From Labrenzia sp. OB1 (GTDB taxonomy: Bacteria > Pseudomonadota > Alphaproteobacteria > Rhizobiales > Stappiaceae), in the NCBI RefSeq assembly GCF_001624695.1, contig NZ_JSEP01000001.1, forward strand, positions 63,286 through 127,285: a stretch of 64,000 nucleotides of DNA, read 5' to 3'. The notes below the pieces were generated by a model. It ran no database searches. It saw nothing but the letters and a program-made list of their open reading frames with translations, and was not told the DNA's origin. Below, piece after piece: positions 9,501 to 15,038 of the stretch (the first letter of the stretch is position 1; every line of letters starts with the position of its first letter). The translations under genes were made by a program, and so were the position numbers.

Positions 9501-12500
9501 GTCGTCACGGAAACCGGCTACGCGGAGATGGGCGCCCAGAAACGGGCGGTCACCACGACCTCGTCCGACGGGCTGACGACCACGGTCCTGCGGGACGGGG
9601 TCACCCAGACCTTCACCCGCTCGGAGCTTGGCAACGGCAGCTACGACTGGGACAACGGCGTGATCGCATCCGGCTCCGCCACGCATATCACCGTGTCCCA
9701 CAAGGTGGATGCGACCGGCATCGAGACCTGGGAGATGGCTTCCACAAAGGGTGGCACGACGACGACCCATAGCGCGCGCCTCGATGCGGCCGCCAGGGCC
9801 CGGCTCATGGACGAGGCAGCCCGTGTCTATGACAGCGTGCTCGACCGCGACATGGACGCCTCCGAGATCGAAGTGCTGGTCCGCCATGCCCACAACAGCC
9901 AGCTCGATCTCGTCAGCCTGGCGACCGCCCTGCTCGCTTCAGACGAATATTCCGCCCGCTACGGCTCCCTGACCGACACCGGCTTCATCGCCCGGGCCTA
10001 CCAGAACACCTTCGGCCGCGAGCCGACGCTGGAGGAACTCGGCGGCCATCTGTCCGAACTGGCGGGCAGCACCACAAGGGCCGGGATCATCGCCGAATTG
10101 TCGGAACGCGCCGAGCATCTCGTCGTCGGCAACGGCCATGGCGAGACCAACAACCACGATGTGTTCCTGCTGCCGGTGGTCGCGGAAGACGATCTGCGGG
10201 CCTCCTTCGGCGTCAGCGGTATCGATATCGTCACCGATGAGGCGAAGGTGCTGGTCGGAACCGACGCAGGCAACACGCTCACGGCCGCAAGCGGTGGCAT
10301 TGTCTTTGGCAAGGCCGGCAACGACTCGCTCTACGGCACCTCAGGCAGCGAATTCCTGATTGGCGGCAAGGGCAATGACACGCTTCAAGGCGGAACGGGC
10401 GACGATACCTATGTTTACAATCGTGGCGATGGCAATGATGTCATCGACGATAGCGGCAGCGGCTCAATTGGCGACACGCTTCTCTTCGGAGAAGGCATCA
10501 GCATAGAAGACCTTCGTTTTTATCATGTGAGCAGAAACGAAGTCAGGTTGGAATTCTATTCCGAAAGCGCGGCGGATGCATCTGCTGCTGCGGCGCAAGG
10601 TCTTGCACCGCTTACTGGCTCCATAACCATCCACAACTGGAACGACGCCGACACACGACCCATTGAGTGGCTTGCATTCGAAAACGGTCAAAGGGTCTGG
10701 ATCGGCGACATCAGGAATTTCGGCGGTTCTGGCGTCGACTATAACCTCTACTACCGCCTGACAGACGGCAATGACACCTTCACCTCCGACGGTCGCGCAC
10801 CTGATGCACATACGAGCAATCAGGGAAGCTCCGACATCATCGTCGGAAGCGCAGGAAACGACATCATCTATGGCAAAGAAGGCCATGACACACTGCTCGG
10901 GGGAGAGGGGGATGACCGGCTCTATGGAGGCGACGGGAATGATGTTCTCGATGCCGGGGGCACTGCCGGTGGCTGGCAGTATCTTTATGGTCAGCAGGGC
11001 AACGACACCTACCTTTATGGGAAAGAAGACGGCAAAGTCTATATCGATCATACTGAAACAACGAATACCGGCACGGATACGATCGTCTTTGACGAACTGA
11101 ATTTACGCGATTTCTCTTTCAGCACCTACGACTTCACCCACGGCGGTACGGTGCAATCGCCAGCCGGGACAGGGCTCGAATTCAATCTGTCCGGCTCTGA
11201 GCCTGGTACACTACGCATCGCCAATATGGGCCAGCACATCGAGCGCTTCGAATTCGCCGACGGCACGACGCTGAGTAAGATTGCGTTCTCCAGCCACGAC
11301 CGAATGCACTTTGAAGGAACGGACGGCGATGATCTGATCGTCGGCACCGACAAGGATGACCAGATATACGGAGGTGCTGGCAATGACACGATTGATGTCG
11401 GCGGCGCGGCTTCCTTCTGGCAGCACGCTCGTGGTCAGAGCGGTGACGATACCTATCTGATTGGCTCCGAAGCCGGCAATGTCTGGATCATGCGGGAGAG
11501 CGAGGCGTCCGGCAATGATACGGTCCGCTTCAAGGATCTGACGCTGTCTGACCTTGCTTTCAACAGTGAAGCTTACGATGGGCAGGGTGAGATACTGAAA
11601 ATCTCCTGGGACAAGGATGGGGCTTCCGGTGAGCTACGCCTTGCTGACATGGGAGATCATATCGAGCGCTTCGAATTTGCCGACGGCACAACGCTGGGTA
11701 AGATTGCGTTCTCCAGCCACGACCGAATGCACCTTGAAGGAACGGACGGCGATGATCTGATCGTCGGCACCGACAAGGATGACCAGATATACGGAGGTGC
11801 TGGCAATGATACGATTGATGTCGGCGGCGCGGCTTCCTTCTGGCAGCACGCTCGTGGTCAGAGCGGTGACGATACCTATCTGATTGGCTCCGAAGCCGGC
11901 AATGTCTGGATCATGCGGGAGAGCGAGGCGTCCGGCAATGATACGGTCCGCTTCAAGGATCTGACGCTGTCTGACCTTGCTTTCAACAGTGAAGCTTACG
12001 ATGGGCAGGGTGAGATACTGAAAATCTCCTGGGACAAGGATGGGGCTTCCGGTGAGCTACGCCTTGCTGACATGGGAGATCATATCGAGCGCTTCGAGTT
12101 TGCCGATGGCGCAGCCCTTAATCAGATCATCATTCGCGACGATGGCCGATACCAGATTTATGGCGCGGCCAATGCTGACGGCAGCCGGATTGTCACCGGT
12201 ACGTCCCATGACGATTATGTCTTTGGCGGCTCAGGTGCCGATGTTCTGGATGCTGGCGGCACTGCCGGCAACTGGCAGCACCTGTTCGGCTATGGCGGGG
12301 ACGATGTGTTCCTCTATGGCAAGAACAGCGGCCACGTTCTGGTGAACTATCATGAGGGTGCAGGTGATGGCACGGATACGATCCGATTCAAGGACTTTAT
12401 CCTGTCGGATCTGACCATCGGCATCTACGATTATACGCAAGGTGGAACACGGACCGATTTGAACGGTGAGGCGCTGAGCTTCTACTGGAATGACGGCTCC

Positions 12501-13598
12501 AGCGTTGGTGAACTGCGTGTTGCCAATGGCGGCCAGCATATCGAGCGGTTCGAGTTTGCCGATGGCTCCAGCCTAAAAGCGATCGAGTTGCGTGCAGACG
12601 GTCGATTGGGTCTGACTGGTGGTTCGGATGACAACCTCATCTATGGATCGGATGTTGACGAATTCCTTCTCGGAGGGGCCGGCGACGACATTCTGAATGG
12701 GGGCGCTGGCAGTGATGTCATCAGGGGTGGCTCCGGCAAAGATACGGTCTTTGGCGGAGCCGGTGATGACACGATCTATTATGAGGACGGGGACCTCTTC
12801 TGGGTTGACGGAATCGCAAGCGACATTGGTGGCGACGGTCGTGACAAATTGATCGTTGAAACCGGGTCAAGTTTCAGCACAAACGATCTGTCCTGGTACG
12901 GCTTTGAAGAGTTTGTCGGCGCCGACCAAAATGACAGCGTGATTGGCAATCTCACGAGTGTCGACTATCGCCTGGAAGGCGGTGCCGGCAACGATATCCT
13001 CAAGGGCAGCGGCGGAAACGATATCATCCGTGGCGGCGTCGGCAGCGACGATGTCTTTGGTGGTGCCGGCAATGACACAATCTACTTCGACAATGACGAC
13101 CTGTTCTGGAACGACGGAATTGCACGCAACATTGGCGGAGATGGTTATGACACCTTGATAGTAGAGGCCGGTTCCAGCTTCAGCACAGGTGGCCTCTCCT
13201 GGTACGGATTCGAAGCCTTTGTCGGCGCCGAGCTAAACGATGCCGTCACCGGCAACAATGCGTCCGTCAACTACAATCTCAATGGTGGCAAGGGGAATGA
13301 CACGTTGAAGGCAAGCGGAGGCAATGACACGCTGATTGGCGGTCTTGGCAACGACATCCTCTCGGGCGGTGCAGGTAACGACACGTTCGTCTTCGCTGAG
13401 GGAGCCGGCATCGACCGGGTCACCGACTTTGCGGACGGTGACGACCTGATCCAGATCGAAAGCGGGGCTTCCAGCTTTGCGGATCTTGTTCTGGAAACAG
13501 CTGGCACAGATGCCCTGGTGCGGTTTGGGTCCACGGTGATCACATTGGAAGGTGTACTAGTGTCGGCGTTGGATCAGGATGATTTTTTGTTCATCTGA
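3501..13598 (+). CDS. Giant 3365-residue Hint/DxDGDG-repeat/DUF4214/RTX protein
   Basis: This is a very large, probably exported, calcium-binding protein. Domains in order: an N-terminal region with a glycine-zipper hydrophobic stretch (about residues 76-128); a Ser/Gly/Asn-rich linker (about 300-411); an intein-like Hint domain (412-538); a DLDGDGLEVTAL module with EF-hand-like loops (about 542-670); about 23 repeats of about 56 residues with DxDGDGDxD loops (about 720-2035); a DUF4214-like helical domain (about 2097-2206); and then RTX nonapeptides of GGxGNDxL type, ending in a serralysin-like C-terminus (RVTDFADGDDLI to DDFLFI) as in type I secretion substrates. There is no N-terminal signal peptide. 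No toxin catalytic domain is recognised. The start overlaps the membrane-protein gene by 14 bp. No intact secretion genes are nearby. Adhesin, S-layer-like or polymorphic-toxin roles are all possible. Confidence 0.9.
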   Translation: MADIRIVGAYDWTVKDVTVAFVGVTHNATLDAGVSAGLSKAAAARLSAAGAVTFGTIDVFDAALDQNYQKAAVETLGIGGSLAGAWAGGYLATEVGATLGGLTFGVVGAGIGGAVFGIGGAVAGGFYGERFVEDQLNQFLANGDPIGPTLPAGTVSSMRSPGQIGPVEQGFETNALDVLGDQGGWGWYAALANQGSGYPAYPTEIRDAVKELSDIDIGPIFGFNHTRRDTPGYHVFSDPGDLPSMSSKEATRLNTQIRKAQANGFSNEQIAKGILDGYDLNGPETAIDYSAPQRNAASSTDRDASAAQSNSNTGGTDYSNSGHPYSNEAVPYSGSSGSTSVPTPRSKPSTSGSNSSGNSSGDRGDTNPGYEGGGSSSGGNQGGYSDSYNGGGGHGYSGSGPGESFSDNMGGCFVAETLVLMADGTEKPIEQVQLEDLVMGFDGLGALEPREVTDLFIHGKRKVLDVDGVLTTPEHPFLLPDGSYQPIGKLSIGDQIVRADGSPHTIETISEVDGLHTVYNFTVESLHTYVAAGFRVHNIKPVMLDLDGDGLEVTALDRSTVFMDTGGDGFLHRTAWAGEGDGVLYFDPDGRDEITEKRQFVFTEWDPTSTSDLEALASVFDSNGDGVLSAGDDAFGQFKVMVTLADGSTVSRTLAELGITEIDLTADASNIELSDGSVITGKTTFKRADGTTGTVGDMLLAAEAEGHRVEQVESVDGTGTRSLTTTAYAADGGKAYEIHSVTSADGLSIVNRYDDNGDGVIDRTQTIETVVNGDGSRTETESNLAGSDQATDVLTSREVTTKSADHKVETIERDSFGGGWFDQRETRDEAADGSLTILVSDLAQDGTVIMSRSESVSADGASRVDSLDADGDGAADSTETHTVETHADDSRTETVAVSNQDGSLRSKVIEEVGSDGRSKVITRDLDGDGDVDVREILDITVTPAGGSTSRLEIRNGDGSLKSASTTVTSDDALTKTTELDRDGDGDIDLTTVDATLVNADGSRERIVTETNGDGSVRAMRKEVLDADKVGQEVWADLDQDGTFAADELMSSVTVDATTRDRTATSYSRTADGTVTATSTTVTSADGLSKSIVSDLDGDGDIDVRVSDVTVLNGDGSSSRTVTTSNQDNSLRSIVVSETSADGLARTTREDVDGDGDFEKKTDNTLVLEADDGTTQTASAYAGDETTLLSRTTTTESADRRTTTVSTDLDGDGRADSTSVRVKGTDGAVTQTTTQTAADGTVLGETVSQTSATGLASSTASDLDGDQAADVISRSATTLNADGSRTTVAQVENADGSLQSARTVTVSDDGLKTVTQTDADGNGTFERTVTDETVLDADGGTTRTVDTRSQSGQLLGSTQTEVSDGGLVRVQKTDRDGDGTFDLVETSITALEADGDTVTTTETREGGALRGTTSQTVSDNGRSNITESDINGDGKTDIRITQMVADSGVETTHVQHKTVGGAVKHQSRTVTDADGLTSTTHRDADGNGVYETRTETALVLNADGSTTTTTSHKGQNGTLQGRSVETVSADDLTTTRSEDFDGDGNVDEVAQRQTVIADNGTLTTTGTVNARDGSLLSRSVETVSGDGRSSSLAFDADGNGTDDRVTFTTVGEDGVTTTTVSSYSHAGVLLSHVTETESGNGLETRVAFDLDGNSFAERTLQDITEIAADGTTSRTLTHETGGGRLLAREQVISSDDGLSVTTALDLDGIGGNDFVTTRVTELGHDGSTGETWTTRGPGGLKASATRATSDDGLKVSTDSDLDGDGDIDRETALELGASGGSTETSRLYGSGTTLLRAATTVISADERQRTTNIDRDGDGDTDIRTQTSIDLSGNETSTWKDLAANGSTEAIVTRQAAANGTSDVYKLDIDGDGSTDITRKTTVTHDASGNEIRVFEETEAVGGLAFRSTTVTSANGLTSTTETDSDGDGEMDTRAETQTVFHADGSSTTTSRDWHEDGTLRSSYTETVSADGRTVTEVFDFDGDHVTDKTRVSVVAADGSQVVTETGYAEMGAQKRAVTTTSSDGLTTTVLRDGVTQTFTRSELGNGSYDWDNGVIASGSATHITVSHKVDATGIETWEMASTKGGTTTTHSARLDAAARARLMDEAARVYDSVLDRDMDASEIEVLVRHAHNSQLDLVSLATALLASDEYSARYGSLTDTGFIARAYQNTFGREPTLEELGGHLSELAGSTTRAGIIAELSERAEHLVVGNGHGETNNHDVFLLPVVAEDDLRASFGVSGIDIVTDEAKVLVGTDAGNTLTAASGGIVFGKAGNDSLYGTSGSEFLIGGKGNDTLQGGTGDDTYVYNRGDGNDVIDDSGSGSIGDTLLFGEGISIEDLRFYHVSRNEVRLEFYSESAADASAAAAQGLAPLTGSITIHNWNDADTRPIEWLAFENGQRVWIGDIRNFGGSGVDYNLYYRLTDGNDTFTSDGRAPDAHTSNQGSSDIIVGSAGNDIIYGKEGHDTLLGGEGDDRLYGGDGNDVLDAGGTAGGWQYLYGQQGNDTYLYGKEDGKVYIDHTETTNTGTDTIVFDELNLRDFSFSTYDFTHGGTVQSPAGTGLEFNLSGSEPGTLRIANMGQHIERFEFADGTTLSKIAFSSHDRMHFEGTDGDDLIVGTDKDDQIYGGAGNDTIDVGGAASFWQHARGQSGDDTYLIGSEAGNVWIMRESEASGNDTVRFKDLTLSDLAFNSEAYDGQGEILKISWDKDGASGELRLADMGDHIERFEFADGTTLGKIAFSSHDRMHLEGTDGDDLIVGTDKDDQIYGGAGNDTIDVGGAASFWQHARGQSGDDTYLIGSEAGNVWIMRESEASGNDTVRFKDLTLSDLAFNSEAYDGQGEILKISWDKDGASGELRLADMGDHIERFEFADGAALNQIIIRDDGRYQIYGAANADGSRIVTGTSHDDYVFGGSGADVLDAGGTAGNWQHLFGYGGDDVFLYGKNSGHVLVNYHEGAGDGTDTIRFKDFILSDLTIGIYDYTQGGTRTDLNGEALSFYWNDGSSVGELRVANGGQHIERFEFADGSSLKAIELRADGRLGLTGGSDDNLIYGSDVDEFLLGGAGDDILNGGAGSDVIRGGSGKDTVFGGAGDDTIYYEDGDLFWVDGIASDIGGDGRDKLIVETGSSFSTNDLSWYGFEEFVGADQNDSVIGNLTSVDYRLEGGAGNDILKGSGGNDIIRGGVGSDDVFGGAGNDTIYFDNDDLFWNDGIARNIGGDGYDTLIVEAGSSFSTGGLSWYGFEAFVGAELNDAVTGNNASVNYNLNGGKGNDTLKASGGNDTLIGGLGNDILSGGAGNDTFVFAEGAGIDRVTDFADGDDLIQIESGASSFADLVLETAGTDALVRFGSTVITLEGVLVSALDQDDFLFI
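4734..5114 (+). other. Hint (intein-like self-cleavage) domain within the giant protein
   Basis: Residues 412-538 of the giant protein carry the key Hint signatures. The nucleophile Cys412 opens GGCFVAETLVLMADG. The block B motif TPEH is at 472-475. The block F/G segment YNFTVESLHTYVAAG leads to VHN with the terminal His537-Asn538. The following residue is Ile, not Cys/Ser/Thr, and the domain is about 127 residues with no homing endonuclease. This is the form of bacterial PT-HINT/BIL-type domains, known for autoproteolysis rather than splicing. Cleavage here would separate the 411-residue N-terminal part from the repeat/RTX body. Activity is inferred from the intact motifs. Confidence 0.8.
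5665..9610 (+). repeat. About 23 degenerate in-frame repeats of about 168 bp (DxDGDG loops)
   Basis: Within the giant gene a unit of about 56 codons recurs about 23 times. Each unit has a T/S-rich strand, a (S/T)ADG or S(D/N)DGL turn and an acidic loop such as DLDGDGDVD, DRDGDGDID, DADGNGTFE or DFDGDGNVD. Loop spacing averages about 168 bp between about 5758 and 9436. The copies have diverged at DNA level, so this is an old expansion. The loops resemble the calcium sites of dockerin/EF-hand or thrombospondin type 3 repeats, and the T/S-rich strands suggest a long beta-rich fibre stiffened by calcium. Calcium binding is inferred. Confidence 0.8.
11238..12083 (+). repeat. Near-identical 423-bp tandem duplication in the RTX region
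   Basis: The segments 11238-11660 and 11661-12083 are direct tandem copies with only a few base differences (for example CTGAGTAAG against CTGGGTAAG). A third partial copy of the boundary begins at 12084. The period of 423 bp is 141 codons, so the reading frame is kept. Each unit codes for one RTX-type block from IERFEFADG to ELRLADMGDHI. The near identity, against strong divergence of the other repeats in this gene, means the duplication is recent. Confidence 0.9.
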
Positions 13599-13727
13599 AC
13601 CTTCCAAGCGCAGGCGTATAGTTTTGTCATGGAACGGAACGCTCTGGCCTGAATGCAAATCCAAGGTGTGGTTCACTCTCTAAGATGCCCCGTGGCGTAT
13701 CTAGAGAGCTTTCCCTGTACCGATGTA

Positions 13728-13759
13728 GCGCGCAACTTCGAATGGCGCGCAGTTTTTTT
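13728..13759 (+). terminator. Possible rho-independent terminator after the giant RTX gene
   Basis: GCGCGC at 13728-13733 can pair with GCGCGC at 13745-13750 across an 11-base loop, followed by A, G and seven T bases (13753-13759). It lies 130 bp beyond the stop codon of the giant gene and before the secretion-gene remnant. The stem is only six pairs but all G-C, so it is a moderate candidate. Confidence 0.5.
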
Positions 13760-13824
13760 GCGAATAAAGCATTTTCAATGATTGAGATCGCCGCGGTTTG
13801 TCCACACGGCCCAGTCATCCCTTT

Positions 13825-13998
13825 TCACCGCTCGCGGAACGCATGGGCTATCTGATCGGAGATAGGTTTGATCAAGTAGCTCAGAACCGTTCGGTCACCT
13901 GTCTTCATGAAAGCCTCTACCGGCATTCCGGGAACCAGTGTCTGCTGTCCCAGCTTGACGAGTTCGTCGTCGTCGATGATCAACCGCGCAACGTAATT
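13825..13998 (-). pseudogene. Type I secretion membrane-fusion protein (HlyD family), C-terminal remnant
   Basis: Read on the minus strand, this segment encodes the last 57 residues of an HlyD-family adaptor: the IIDDDELVKLG strand, then QTLVPGMPVEAFMKTGDRT, SYLIKPISDQ and IAHAFRER before a stop at 13825-13827. That ending is typical of the periplasmic adaptors of type I secretion systems that export RTX proteins. Similarity stops abruptly at about 13998, where sequence of the opposite strand becomes an RTX coding region. The N-terminal membrane anchor, the coiled coil and the partner ABC exporter are absent. It is the only trace in the window of the export system expected beside the giant RTX gene. 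Confidence 0.8.
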
Positions 13999-14511
13999 GT
14001 CCGGTTCAAGGATCTAAGTCTTTCCGACCTGACACTCACCGAGATCGACAATGCCGATGGCTTCATCAACGGAGATGAGCTTGAACTGTCCTGGAACAAG
14101 GATGGTTATTCGGGTGTTCTGCGTCTGGCTCACATGGGCCAGTATATCGAACGGTTCGAATTCGCTGATGGGACAAGACTTTCGCAAATCGCATTTCAAC
14201 AGGACGGTTTTGCCGAACTGATCGGGACTTCGAGCAGCGATTGGATCGCGGGGACAGCTGGCGACGATTTCCTCACGGGCGCAGGTGGAGCGGACACATT
14301 CGTCTTCACCGAGACAAGCGGTACAGACCGGGTAACCGATTTCACCGATGGCGAGGATCTTATCAGGATAGAACGCAGCGCCCTCACCTTCGAGGACCTT
14401 GTTCTGGAGGCATCCGGTACCGATGCGCTTGTCCGGTTCGACGGATCGACAATCGTCCTTCAGGGCGTGGATCTGTCCGAACTCGACCGGGGAGATTTCC
14501 TGTTTACCTGA
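13999..14511 (+). pseudogene. 3' fragment of a second RTX gene
   Basis: From about 13999 the plus strand reads RFKDLSLSDLTLTEIDNADG, then ELELSWNKDGYSGVLRLAHM, IERFEFADGTRLSQIAF, a single SSDWIAGTAGDDFLTGAGG RTX block, and a C-terminus (RVTDFTDGEDLIRIE to RGDFLFT) paralogous to the end of the giant protein. No start codon or secretion-relevant upstream part belongs to it, because the reading frame runs back into the antisense HlyD remnant. It is therefore the 3' end of a lost RTX gene. It could have acted as a recombination partner for its intact neighbour. Confidence 0.75.
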
Positions 14512-15038
14512 TCGTTCGATGCTGAGGCGCCTGGGTTTTGTCAGACAACGACAAACCTCAGGCGGAATCCCGGTCCAGGCTTCAGATTGGGGTGGTTGAA
14601 AAAGGCCCCGAACGATCACCGCCAAAACCTGGCGCCCTGGAAAGTCCCTCCCGGCGTTCCCCTCAAGTCATCGACGTGAAGCCAGTTGGCCATGTGGTTG
14701 CTTTTGCCTTTGACGGGCGGGCTTCATGGTTTCGGCATGGCCCTCCGGCGCTGAATTGCTGAAGGGGGCACGGAATGGCCGAGCCCTGTTCAAAGAGGCA
14801 ACTGATTTTGGGCCCTGTCTTTCGGCACACAATTCCCGATCTTCATCGTGCTGGAAACACCGCGCAAGGCGGATGCAAATCCCACCCCGCGAAAAAACCT
14901 GAGTCAAAAAGTTAATTTTTTTAACGATCAGAGTCCCAATCCCCCGAACCCAGACGTCACACAAGTGAGCGGGCGCAAAAGCATGCGCTGCATTTAATAC
15001 ATCGCGGCACTTCCAGGGCCGGGCGAACGGGGGTCTTT
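14512..15038. other. 527-bp intergenic region before the TonB receptor gene
   Basis: No gene is recognised. A frame at 14538-14762 (74 codons, from SDNDKPQ to HGPPALNC) resembles no family I know and is not called. Near its right end are an A/T-rich inverted repeat GTTAA-N5-TTAAC at 14911-14925 and, directly after it, the ECF-type promoter motif listed separately. The 5' leader of the receptor mRNA would be about 75 bases. Confidence 0.5.
14933..14958 (+). promoter_or_regulatory. ECF sigma-factor promoter candidate for the TonB receptor gene
   Basis: The motif GTCCCAATCC (14933-14942), 12 bases, then CGTC (14955-14958) recurs with identical spacing upstream of the fecR-like gene (22389-22414). 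CGTC is a classic -10 core of ECF-type promoters, and the upstream element sits where a -35 box belongs. The adjacent FecI-like sigma factor is the natural candidate to read both. Confidence 0.65.

Noticed and set aside
5665-9610. Regular about 168-bp periodicity considered as a CRISPR array or tandem DNA satellite
   Set aside because: The period is in frame, the copies differ strongly at DNA level and the conserved part is the protein loop DxDGDG, so it is a protein repeat.
13728-13759. The hairpin after the giant gene as an IS end or attachment site
   Set aside because: There is no matching repeat or transposase; the T-run makes a terminator the simpler reading.
13798-13998. Reading the second RTX fragment as a gene starting at 13798
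   Set aside because: The first 65 codons are the antisense of an HlyD C-terminus and lack any export or RTX feature, so the frame is open by chance across a rearrangement.
14538-14762. 74-codon frame upstream of the TonB receptor gene
   Set aside because: It has no recognised domain, no clear ribosome site and a low-complexity Pro/Ser/Arg product; evidence is too weak to call a gene.
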